Below are positions 1 through 6,352 of a DNA stretch of 6,737 nucleotides, piece after piece. Position 1 is the stretch's first letter; each line of letters begins with the position of its first letter. The notes below the pieces were generated by a model. The model was not told where the DNA came from. It made no database searches and saw only the letters and a program-made list of their open reading frames with translations. The position numbers and the translations under genes are program-made. Origin of the DNA: Dehalococcoidia bacterium UBA1151 (lineage in GTDB: Bacteria > Chloroflexota > Dehalococcoidia > Lucifugimonadales > Lucifugimonadaceae); the NCBI GenBank assembly GCA_002311865.1, contig DBZV01000131.1:4898-11634 (forward strand), written 5' to 3'.

Positions 1-6
1 AGAAAT

Positions 7-12
7 AAAGGA
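7..12 (+). promoter_or_regulatory. Shine-Dalgarno site of the tandem SDR gene
   Basis: AAAGGA lies five bases before the ATG at 18, a normal spacing, and supports that ATG as the true start. The promoter, if there is one, lies left of the window. Confidence 0.6.
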
Positions 13-17
13 ACAAT

Positions 18-1865
18 ATGCCCGGATTACTTGATGGACGTGTAGCCGTTGTCACTGGCGCCGGAGGCGGCATTGGTCGTTCCGTGGCCGAAAATCTGGG
101 CTCACTGGGTGCGAGCGTAGTCGTGAACGATTTCGGTGGTTCGGTCGATGGCAGCGGCAACTCCGCAACCCCTGCGGAAGAGACGGCAAAACTGGTTGAA
201 GCGGCGGGCGGCAAGGCAGTCGTGAATGCCACATCCATCACGGAGATGGTAAACGGCGAGTCGCTCGTTCAACAGGCGCTGGATGAGTTTGGACGACTCG
301 ATATCGTGGTCACCGCCGCAGGTATCCTGCGCGACCGCATGATCTTCAACATGTCAGAAGAAGAGTGGGATCAAGTCATAGATGTCCACCTCAAGGGCAC
401 GTTCACAGTGGTGAAACACGCCTCAATCCTCTTCCGGCAGCAACGCTCCGGCCGCATCATCACGTTCTCATCGGAATCGGGGCTAATCGGCAACGCAGGT
501 CAGGCCAACTACGGCGCTGCAAAGTCAGGCATCGCCGGATTCACAAAAGTGGTCTCCCGCGATCTGGGCAAATACGGCGTCACAGTCAACTGCATCGCAC
601 CACGGGCAGCCACTCGCATGGTGGCCACGGTTCCTCAAGATATAAAGGACAAGATGGCCGACTCGGGGATCGATCTCATTCCGAAAAAAGCCTCCATGGA
701 GCCGGAAGACGTCGCCCCAATGGTCAGCTTCCTGGCCAGCGACTATGCGGCCGATGTCAACGGCCAGATATTTCTGGTCCACGGTGGCACCATCGCTCTC
801 ATGTCTCAGCCACGAGTGATTCGCTCCATGTACAACAAGGGCGGTGGCTTCTCGGTCCAGCAGATCGATCAGATGGCGCCGCAGTACCTGCTGCGTGGAC
901 CGGGATCGTACCAGCCTGACGCACCAAACGTGGGCAAAATGTCCGTTGGCGAAAAATCGCTTGAGGGCAAAGTTGCAATCGTCACGGGCTCCGGCCGTGG
1001 CATTGGCGCAGGCGTTGCCAAACTTTTGGCGGCCCAGGGTGCTTCAGTTGTTGTAAACGACATCGGTGCTGCGCTCGACGGCTCTGGCGGAGACCAATCT
1101 CCAGCCGCTCAGGTCGTAGCCGAAATTGGCGAGGACGGCGGAAACGCAGTCGCCTCGTTCGATAGCGTCACCGAGGCGTCTGGCGGCACCAACATCATTG
1201 AGACCGCCATGGACAACTTTGGGCGACTCGACATTGTGGTCACCCCGGCGGGAATCCTCCGAGACCGCATGATCTTCAACATGTCGGAAGAAGAGTGGGA
1301 CGCCGTAATCGCGGTCCACCTGAAAGGCACGTTCAACGTCGTCCGCCCCGCTTCCATCATCTTCAGGCAGCAGAAGGCTGGACGAATAATCACCTTCTCA
1401 TCCGTTTCTGGGCTCTACGGCTCTTCCGGTCAGTCCAACTACGGCGCAGCCAAAGACGGCATCGCTGGATTCACACGCGTCGTCGCCAAGGACCTCGCCA
1501 AGTACGGCGTGACCGCCAACTCCATCTCACCCGGCGCCTCAACTCGAATGACCGATAGCGTCCCCGACGCCATTCGTCAGATGCGACGGAAAGGCCAGCT
1601 CGCACCACCAGAGGGAATCCTCACTCGAGAGCCCCACGAGGTGGCGCCAATGGTCGCCTGGCTGGCCTCTGATGCGTCGCAGGGCGTCTCAGGTCGCGTG
1701 TTCCACGTCAGTGGCAACACCATCGGCCTGATGTCGGACCCCGCAACATTCAAATCCATCAACAAGGACGGCCGATGGGATGTCGAAGAGATCGCTGCGA
1801 TGTTCCCGGCAACCCTCGGCCTGGACCTCCAGAACCCCAAACCACCAGAAGAACCAACCGCGTAG
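18..1865 (+). CDS. Tandem two-domain SDR oxidoreductase, MFE-2/HSD17B4-like
   Basis: The 615-residue cytoplasmic protein holds two full short-chain dehydrogenase domains, about 1-300 and 311-615, joined without an obvious linker domain. Domain 1 has the Rossmann glycine motif TGAGGGIG at 13-20, Ser152, Tyr165 and Lys169 (YGAAK). Domain 2 has TGSGRGIG at 323-330, Ser462, Tyr475 and Lys479. The catalytic sites are offset by exactly 310 residues. Features such as VVVND, AGILRDR, VHLKGTF and the G-Q-x-N-Y-x-A-A-K context resemble the dehydrogenase domain of peroxisomal multifunctional enzyme 2 (HSD17B4/Fox2). This makes an NAD(P)-dependent 3-hydroxyacyl-CoA dehydrogenase-like role plausible, though the substrate is unproven. 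The usual NNAG motif is TAAG (99-102) in domain 1 and TPAG (409-412) in domain 2. There is no hydratase-2 or SCP2 domain. The ATG is backed by a good ribosome binding site, and the gene converges on the response regulator. Call of a double SDR is near certain; substrate class is inference. Confidence 0.93.
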   Translation: MPGLLDGRVAVVTGAGGGIGRSVAENLGSLGASVVVNDFGGSVDGSGNSATPAEETAKLVEAAGGKAVVNATSITEMVNGESLVQQALDEFGRLDIVVTAAGILRDRMIFNMSEEEWDQVIDVHLKGTFTVVKHASILFRQQRSGRIITFSSESGLIGNAGQANYGAAKSGIAGFTKVVSRDLGKYGVTVNCIAPRAATRMVATVPQDIKDKMADSGIDLIPKKASMEPEDVAPMVSFLASDYAADVNGQIFLVHGGTIALMSQPRVIRSMYNKGGGFSVQQIDQMAPQYLLRGPGSYQPDAPNVGKMSVGEKSLEGKVAIVTGSGRGIGAGVAKLLAAQGASVVVNDIGAALDGSGGDQSPAAQVVAEIGEDGGNAVASFDSVTEASGGTNIIETAMDNFGRLDIVVTPAGILRDRMIFNMSEEEWDAVIAVHLKGTFNVVRPASIIFRQQKAGRIITFSSVSGLYGSSGQSNYGAAKDGIAGFTRVVAKDLAKYGVTANSISPGASTRMTDSVPDAIRQMRRKGQLAPPEGILTREPHEVAPMVAWLASDASQGVSGRVFHVSGNTIGLMSDPATFKSINKDGRWDVEEIAAMFPATLGLDLQNPKPPEEPTA

Positions 1866-1907
1866 CGGCGAATCTTCTGGCACGGTCTAACGCCAACAGA
1901 ATGAATT

Positions 1908-1938
1908 GGTAGGGGTAGGTTTGAAACCTGCCCCTACC
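1908..1938. terminator. Hairpin between convergent genes, likely bidirectional terminator
   Basis: A 15-base arm at 1908-1922 (GGTAGGGGTAGGTTT) pairs with 1924-1938, all Watson-Crick except one T-G wobble (1916 with 1930). In RNA the innermost pairs would open to form the loop. It sits between the stop of the tandem SDR (1865) and the stop of the response regulator (1964), where a shared terminator is expected. No long T tract follows on either strand, so it could instead be a dispersed palindromic repeat used as a terminator. Confidence 0.6.
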
Positions 1939-1963
1939 TCTTGCACGAGATGCCATCGCAAAC

Positions 1964-2368
1964 CTAGACCCCCTGCAAAACTTCCCCGCTGCGCATGGCC
2001 GCGGCCTTTACTGCGGCCATGATCTCTTTCATACGGAACGGCTTCGCAATCTTCTGATCCACGTGCGGGTGAATAGTTGCCAACTGCTCTTCCTGGTACG
2101 TGAACGTCGCTGAGATGAGGGCCAGATACCCGGGCGGCAGGGTGAACCCGTGCGAGATTGCCCGCAGCACACCCAGGCCGTTCAGCTTGGGCATTCGGGC
2201 GTCAAGAAATACCACGTCGTATCGCTGACATGATATGGCGCGAACCGCTTCCACGCCATCGTTAGCGGTCTCTACATCCGCCTGAACGTTCTCATCAATA
2301 ATCGACTTGATAACAAATTGAATTTCCGTTGAGTCGTCAACAATCAGGATCTTCATTGGATCACCCAT
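1964..2368 (-). CDS. Stand-alone response regulator receiver domain protein
   Basis: The 134-residue protein is a single CheY-like receiver domain with no output domain. The acidic pocket is Asp11-Asp12 (ILIVDD), the phosphoacceptor is Asp56 (VVFLDARMP), the conserved hydroxyl residue is Ser86 (LISAT) and the signalling lysine is Lys109 before Pro110 (AKPF). All residues needed for phosphorylation are present, so it should act as a phosphorylatable switch working by protein-protein contact or as a phosphorelay intermediate. I chose the ATG at 2366-2368 because GGAGA lies seven bases upstream. An upstream ATG at 2401 would add 11 non-conserved residues, and an ATG at 2356 would remove four. 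No histidine kinase is in the window, so its partner is unknown. Upstream lies a palindrome-rich spacer. Confidence 0.88.
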   Translation of the reverse strand: MGDPMKILIVDDSTEIQFVIKSIIDENVQADVETANDGVEAVRAISCQRYDVVFLDARMPKLNGLGVLRAISHGFTLPPGYLALISATFTYQEEQLATIHPHVDQKIAKPFRMKEIMAAVKAAAMRSGEVLQGV

Positions 2369-2375
2369 CGTTCTG

Positions 2376-2380
2376 TCTCC
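2376..2380 (-). promoter_or_regulatory. Shine-Dalgarno site deciding the response regulator start
   Basis: On the minus strand this reads GGAGA, seven bases before the ATG at 2368. It favours that codon over the in-frame ATGs at 2401 and 2356. Confidence 0.55.
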
Positions 2381-2485
2381 AGATGGAGGTCGTGAGCCCA
2401 ATGTTCACATTCGGCCGGACTGAGAGCATGACGCTGGGATTACGTGCCAGTTGCAGGACGATTCCGAAAGAATAGATCGCCCGTA

Positions 2486-2591
2486 CGGGTAGTCGCGGGG
2501 CCTGCCCCGCACTGGCCGCCCCACACGGGAGCGGCTCGATTAAGCGTAAATCCTGCCCGACACACGGCCGGGCCAGCCCGGCGGCTACCCG
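2486..2591. repeat. Inverted-repeat-bounded GC-rich element with nested hairpins
   Basis: CGGGTAGTCGC at 2486-2496 and the complement of 2581-2591 (CGGGTAGCCGC) match at 10 of 11 bases, giving about 106 bp with terminal inverted repeats. Inside are two similar tight palindromes: GCGGGGC-CT-GCCCCGC at 2495-2510 and GCCGGGC-CA-GCCCGGC at 2567-2582. A weaker GCCGC/GCGGC pair lies at 2515-2519 and 2531-2535. The 10-bp palindrome CCCGTACGGG at 2480-2489 straddles the left edge. This may be a terminator cluster after the VIT gene, a REP-like palindromic repeat or a small non-autonomous element. No target-site duplication was identified. Confidence 0.45.
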
Positions 2592-2639
2592 GGAGCGCGA
2601 CCACAACACGGCCCGCGTTAGGCGAGAACCGACAGCTGC

Positions 2640-3413
2640 CTAAACTGAGTCCACCAGCCCGCGTAGCAGAACGCCAACGCCGTACGCCAGCGCAGCAGCA
2701 ACGCCGCCAACCGCCAGCGTCTCCAGTCCCTCGTACCACCATTTCGTGGTGACAAATGTGCTCTTCACGGCGCCCACCAGGAAGAACGCGATGCCCGTGA
2801 GAATTGATGCCCAGAGGAACGGTGATGGAATATCTCCATCGGTCGCTACCGCGGCGAAATAGACGAGCAACGGGATTGTCCCAACGAGCAGGAATGCCAG
2901 GAACGTAACCAGTCCGGCTTTTCCAGCCGATTTGTGCTCATCCGAAACGTTGTGCAATTCATGCATGATCTCGTGCAGCCACGTGTCTCGATTTGAGATC
3001 ACAGTCGCGACTGCGAACTCCAGCGCCTCACCTTCAAATCCCCGCGCGATGAAAATCTGTCGTACCGCGTCTTTAGCGCCCTCTGGGTAGAGGTCAATAT
3101 GGCGAGACGCCGACTCACGAAGCGCATCTGCCTGTTGGTGCTCGGCCCTCTGCCCAAGGAACACGCCAACACCCATGCTGAAGCCATCCGCCAGCAGGTT
3201 TGCCGACCCAAGCACCACGACTATTCCGGCACCCAGATCTGCGCCCACCGCGCCCGCAACGACTGCGAACGTGGTGATCGCACCGTCAATGGCGCCCAGC
3301 ACGAAGTCCCCAAGATTGCTGTGCTTGGGTCCTTCCTCCAACTGCTGCCGAATCGCTTCAGGGGAGTTGGCTATCCTTATCTTGTCGAGGTCTTCTTCAG
3401 TGTGACGGTGCAT
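2640..3413 (-). CDS. VIT1/CCC1-family divalent metal (Fe/Mn) transporter
   Basis: The 257-residue membrane protein fits the VIT family, which exports cytosolic Fe2+ or Mn2+, probably in exchange for protons, and so protects against metal overload. Five membrane segments are visible near residues 38-58, 61-88, 168-190, 199-222 and 232-253. Segment 1 carries the family signature with Asp43 (GAIDGAITTFAVVAG), and segment 2 carries Asp76 and Met80 (ANLLADGFSMG). The loop at about 90-165, rich in Glu, Asp and His with Met150 and Glu152, corresponds to the cytoplasmic metal-binding helices. The N terminus (MHRHTEED) is also His- and acid-rich. Length is normal. The ATG at 3413 overlaps the end of the GNAT gene by 17 bp and has no good ribosome binding site, which suggests translational coupling. 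Metal specificity cannot be read from sequence alone. Confidence 0.9.
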   Translation of the reverse strand: MHRHTEEDLDKIRIANSPEAIRQQLEEGPKHSNLGDFVLGAIDGAITTFAVVAGAVGADLGAGIVVVLGSANLLADGFSMGVGVFLGQRAEHQQADALRESASRHIDLYPEGAKDAVRQIFIARGFEGEALEFAVATVISNRDTWLHEIMHELHNVSDEHKSAGKAGLVTFLAFLLVGTIPLLVYFAAVATDGDIPSPFLWASILTGIAFFLVGAVKSTFVTTKWWYEGLETLAVGGVAAALAYGVGVLLRGLVDSV

Positions 3414-3846
3414 TGATTATTTTGTACAAGGTCTTGGCGAGAGGTTCGATCCGGCTATTTGGTCTGTAACCGTGACGATGCCAGAAGAGACCGGCCTGCG
3501 TGCTATTAATCAGGGCCAGAGCGTATACCCGTGTCACCCCAAGTTTCCTCAACTCTTCCTCAACCATCTGAACCATCTGAACCAGTTGTGAGGCTATGCC
3601 CTGCCTCCGGTACTCGGCCGATACGACCAGCCGGTACATATTCGCCCGCCAGCCATCCCACGCGCCGATCACCGAGCCAGCCAACGTGGCTCCATTCCAT
3701 GCAAGGATGAACAACTGCGGATCGCGCTTCAAACGGCGCGCGATCGCCCCCGCGTTGTCGGTAGATCCCTTCTGACCACCCTCTACCCATAAGGCGAGAA
3801 CAGCATCAATATCGTCCGGGGTGCAAGGCCGATACGTAATCGTCAT
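3397..3846 (-). CDS. GNAT-family N-acetyltransferase
   Basis: The 149-residue protein is a single GNAT fold that would transfer an acetyl group from acetyl-CoA to an unknown amine. The pyrophosphate-binding motif A is RRQGIA at 80-85, following the beta-4 strand (MYRLVVSAEYR). The C-terminal part (NSTQAGLFWHRHGYRP) matches the usual motif B region with the A-x-x-F/W-x-x-x-G-Y pattern. I start it at ATG 3844-3846, which overlaps the stop of the dehydrogenase gene as ATGA; an in-frame GTG at 3858 is possible. Its own stop lies 17 bp inside the VIT gene. The helix after motif A contains a duplicated Q-M-V unit made by a 9-bp tandem repeat. Family is clear; substrate is unknown. Confidence 0.88.
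   Translation of the reverse strand: MTITYRPCTPDDIDAVLALWVEGGQKGSTDNAGAIARRLKRDPQLFILAWNGATLAGSVIGAWDGWRANMYRLVVSAEYRRQGIASQLVQMVQMVEEELRKLGVTRVYALALINSTQAGLFWHRHGYRPNSRIEPLAKTLYKIINAPSH
3562..3588. repeat. 9-bp tandem repeat inside the GNAT gene
   Basis: AACCATCTG occurs twice back to back (3562-3570, 3571-3579), followed by a degenerate third unit AACCAGTTG (3580-3588). Being a multiple of three, it keeps the frame and encodes V-Q-M-V-Q-M-V in the helix after the acetyl-CoA motif. Confidence 0.85.
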
Positions 3847-4925
3847 GCCGCCAGCCACCCGTACGGGGAAGTATCAATCCCCTGCTCTTCTGCGCTCAGT
3901 CTGATGTCACGAAGCGTCACATCGTTCAGCGGGATTCCCCGTTCACTGTTGATTACGCGAGTCTCAAACTCCCGTTCCCCTGCAACCCAGACGCGCTCTA
4001 CGCCAGGAGCTCTTCGGCTTTCGTGAACCTGTCTGATGGCTGCATCTACTCTGCTCTTGAACTCATCAACATCGACGAAAGAAGCCACGTTGAGCGCCAT
4101 CACAAACTGGCCGTCTTGCCCTGCGATTGGTCCATCCACCATGGTGCCAAGCTCAGTTCCGTATGCGGCTCCCGATAGCATCGAGGACAAGATGCCCATG
4201 ATCATCGCCATCGACGCGCCCTTGAACCCGCCTATCGGCAGCAGCAGGCCGCTGATCGCGGCCGACGGGTCGGTCGTGGGCACACCATCACCGTCCAGCG
4301 CCCAGCCCTCCGGGAGTGAGAGTCCCTTCTGCTCGTAGACCCGTATCTTCCCGTGCGCAGTGCCGCTGAATGCGGCATCGTAAGAGATCGGATGCTCCTT
4401 GCCAGCCGGTATCGCGACGGCCAGCGGATCGATCCCCAGGATCGGATCTGCCCCGCCCTCCGGCGCCATCGTCGGCAGCGCATTCGTCGTCGCGATGCCG
4501 ATCATGTTTTCTGGCAATGCCATCTCCGCGTAGTAGCCGCATGCGCCGCAGTGATTGCTCCCTCTGATTGCTGCAGCGGCGATGTCCGTATCACGTGCTC
4601 GTGCGATCACCTGCTGCATGGCGAATGTGCAGGCGATCTGGCCCATCGCGTTATCGCCGTCAATCACCATTGTTGAGCCGCGGTCCTTGATGATTTGCGG
4701 GCGCCCAGCCGGGTTCACGCCATCGGTTGTCATCTTTTTTACGTATTCGGGGACACGGAGAACACCGTGCGAGTGAGTTCCGCTCAAATCGGCAACGATC
4801 AGTGAGTCAGACAGCAGAGTTGCATCCCCATCGGTCATTCCAATCGATTGAAACATTGATTCAAGCAGGGATTGCAGTTCATTTCGGGCTACGCGGGCGC
4901 CAGTTGAGGTGTAGTCAGAAGTCAA
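3843..4925 (-). CDS. Ldh2-type (malate/L-lactate dehydrogenase family) oxidoreductase
   Basis: This belongs to the malate/L-lactate dehydrogenase family (Pfam Ldh_2; relatives include ureidoglycolate dehydrogenase AllD and 2,3-diketogulonate reductase). These enzymes interconvert 2-hydroxy and 2-keto acids with NAD(P). Numbered from the TTG at 4925 (360 residues), motifs include THSHGVLRVPEY at 50-61, GSNHCGACGYYAEMA at 122-136 with His125, the PLAVAIPAG segment near 167-175, SGTAHGKI at 187-194, LPEGWALDGDG near 204-214 and GGFKGASMAM near 232-241. Substrate cannot be decided. The start is uncertain: homology should begin near ARVARNEL, so I prefer the TTG at 4923-4925, which leaves about 104 bp to the divergent acylase gene. 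A GTG at 4985 would add 20 residues and leave only 44 bp. The stop overlaps the GNAT start (ATGA), making it the first gene of a three-gene overlapping unit. Confidence 0.88.
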   Translation of the reverse strand: MTSDYTSTGARVARNELQSLLESMFQSIGMTDGDATLLSDSLIVADLSGTHSHGVLRVPEYVKKMTTDGVNPAGRPQIIKDRGSTMVIDGDNAMGQIACTFAMQQVIARARDTDIAAAAIRGSNHCGACGYYAEMALPENMIGIATTNALPTMAPEGGADPILGIDPLAVAIPAGKEHPISYDAAFSGTAHGKIRVYEQKGLSLPEGWALDGDGVPTTDPSAAISGLLLPIGGFKGASMAMIMGILSSMLSGAAYGTELGTMVDGPIAGQDGQFVMALNVASFVDVDEFKSRVDAAIRQVHESRRAPGVERVWVAGEREFETRVINSERGIPLNDVTLRDIRLSAEEQGIDTSPYGWLAA

Positions 4926-5029
4926 TGTCGAGCAACCTAGGAGGAATGTCAGATCACGGCCCGCAGCATAACATCGGGAACGCACATCTCAGATAGCCAA
5001 CCCCGAACTATTCGCATCGAAATCTACAA
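4926..5029. promoter_or_regulatory. Divergent intergenic region between dehydrogenase and acylase genes
   Basis: The two genes point away from each other, so promoters for both should lie here. I found no convincing pair of -35 and -10 boxes on either strand and no good ribosome binding site before the ATG at 5030. The role is inferred from gene orientation only. Confidence 0.35.
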
Positions 5030-6352
5030 ATGAAATTCCCCGCACGAAATGCCGCGTTATCCCTCGCTGGAGTCGTATTGAAACCAGCGTTGATGTGGCT
5101 ATCGCGCCGGCGCCTCCCGCAGTTCGATGGAGAGATTGTGCTGAGCGCACTCCAGGGCAAGGTGGAGGTCTATCGGGGCGAGTGGGGCGTGCCGCACATC
5201 TACGCTGATAACGAACACGATCTCTTCTTTGCCCAGGGTTTCGTCCACGCGCAAGACCGGCTCTGGCAGATGGATGTGAACCGCCGTATCGCCAGTGGCC
5301 GCGTGAGTGAGTTCGTTGGGCCTCAGCTGTTGGAGATCGATCGCATCGCCCGCACGCTGGGCTTCCGGCGTACGGCAGAACTGGATCTCGATAATCTGCC
5401 AGATGACGTTCGACACATTCTGGAAGCCTACGCGGATGGCGTAAACGCTGTTATCGACGGCGTTGGCGCTGGCCTGCCAGTCGAGTTCACTCTGCTTCGT
5501 CGCAAGCCGGAGCGCTGGACGGTCCTCGATAGCCTGGCCTACGTTCGCATGCTTACGTGTACGATGTCATACGGCTGGACGAATGACCTGATCCAATCGC
5601 GGCTGGTCGATGCCCTCGGCGTGAATGCGGCACGCGATCTCATGCTGGAATACCCGGAAAATCTTCCAACAATCATTGGTGTGCCACAGTCTCCGACTCC
5701 TGCGGCTTCCGATCTTGCCCGCGATTTCGCTCCGGGCAAAGGTGGCTCCAACGCATGGGTCATTGCCCCGGAGAAATCCGCCACTGGCAGTGCGCTGCTG
5801 GCCAATGATCCGCATCTTCCGCTGCAAGTCCCATCCATCTGGTATGAGAACCACCTTGTAGGTGGCAAGTACAACGTAACCGGCGCCTCATTCGCCGGAC
5901 TCCCCGCCGTCGTCATTGGTCACAACAGCGACATCGCATGGGGCATCACACTGACGTTCGCCGACGTGGAGACCCTCGTACCTGTTGAAATTGTCCCGTC
6001 TGGCAACGTCGTTGGCGGGGTCCAGATGATAGAAGAGTCAATTTTCATCAAGGGCAAATCCACGCCGTTCCTTGAACGAGTCGTGATTACTCCTGCGGGG
6101 CCGGTCATCCCTCAGGTCGATCTCGGAGAAGGCAAAGCGGCAGTAATCAGCGCAAGTGCATTGCGACCATCTCAGGACATCACAGGCTTTCTCAGACTCA
6201 ATGTTGCATCCAACTGGGATCAATTCCAAAGCGCATGTGCGGATTTACGCGGCGCTCATCTGAACGTCGTCTACGCAGATATTCAAGGCAATATAGGCGA
6301 AGCCATGACCGGCAGCATTCCCGCAAGGGCCCCGGGGGCAATCAAGTCCTGA
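5030..6352 (+). CDS. Penicillin acylase family Ntn hydrolase, N-terminal part, prematurely stopped
   Basis: The 440-residue product matches the penicillin amidase (S45) family, which cleaves amides such as penicillins or acyl-homoserine lactones after autocatalytic processing. Residues 8-24 are hydrophobic and followed by RRR, like the signal or anchor of relatives. Next come WGVPHIYA and AQDRLWQMD (Asp76, Gln80). The nucleophile is Ser240 in GKGGSNAW, with self-cleavage expected between Gly239 and Ser240. NDPH (259-262) and GHNSDIAWG (297-305) follow. The family is usually about 750-800 residues, so this product lacks roughly the last 40 percent. The TGA at 6350-6352 follows IPARAPG, and family-like sequence resumes in the same frame just after it. 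If translation stops here the oxyanion asparagine region is lost and the enzyme should be inactive. A sequencing error is a real alternative. The ATG has no clear ribosome binding site. Confidence 0.88.
   Translation: MKFPARNAALSLAGVVLKPALMWLSRRRLPQFDGEIVLSALQGKVEVYRGEWGVPHIYADNEHDLFFAQGFVHAQDRLWQMDVNRRIASGRVSEFVGPQLLEIDRIARTLGFRRTAELDLDNLPDDVRHILEAYADGVNAVIDGVGAGLPVEFTLLRRKPERWTVLDSLAYVRMLTCTMSYGWTNDLIQSRLVDALGVNAARDLMLEYPENLPTIIGVPQSPTPAASDLARDFAPGKGGSNAWVIAPEKSATGSALLANDPHLPLQVPSIWYENHLVGGKYNVTGASFAGLPAVVIGHNSDIAWGITLTFADVETLVPVEIVPSGNVVGGVQMIEESIFIKGKSTPFLERVVITPAGPVIPQVDLGEGKAAVISASALRPSQDITGFLRLNVASNWDQFQSACADLRGAHLNVVYADIQGNIGEAMTGSIPARAPGAIKS

Larger units (their letters stand above)
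2369..2639. other. Palindrome-rich non-coding spacer
   Basis: This 271-bp stretch separates the end of the VIT transporter gene from the start of the response regulator, both on the minus strand. I see no credible gene in it. The half nearest the response regulator (2369-2470) holds only its ribosome binding site and no convincing promoter. The other half is very GC-rich and carries several inverted repeats, listed separately. It probably ends the upstream transcript and may hold the response regulator promoter. Confidence 0.6.

Noticed and set aside
525..782. Minus-strand 85-codon frame opposite the first SDR domain.
   Set aside because: It lies wholly antisense to a well-supported gene, has no recognisable family, and is expected by chance in coding DNA of this composition.
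2361..2609. Minus-strand 82-codon frame across the spacer, ending within the response regulator start region.
   Set aside because: It has no recognisable domain, covers the hairpins and the regulator's ribosome binding site, and its composition simply reflects GC-rich palindromes.
2444..2752. Plus-strand 102-codon frame across the palindromes and into the VIT gene.
   Set aside because: It is Pro/Arg-rich low-complexity translation of GC-rich DNA, overlapping a clear gene on the other strand.
4926..4985. Possible lipoprotein signal (TFLLGC) at the N terminus of the dehydrogenase when started at the GTG at 4985.
   Set aside because: Ldh2 enzymes are cytoplasmic, the preceding residues do not form a proper signal peptide, and homology begins after this stretch. 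A later start is more likely.
4939..4996. AGGAGG followed by ATG at 4946 giving a 16-codon reading frame, in frame with the acylase gene but ending in TAG.
   Set aside because: The purine run is only one base from the ATG, too close for initiation, and the peptide has no recognisable features; a leader peptide role cannot be supported.
6350..6352. In-frame TGA in the acylase gene read as selenocysteine.
   Set aside because: The position is not a catalytic Cys or Ser site in the family, no SECIS-like hairpin is evident after it, and the local sequence is better explained by indels.
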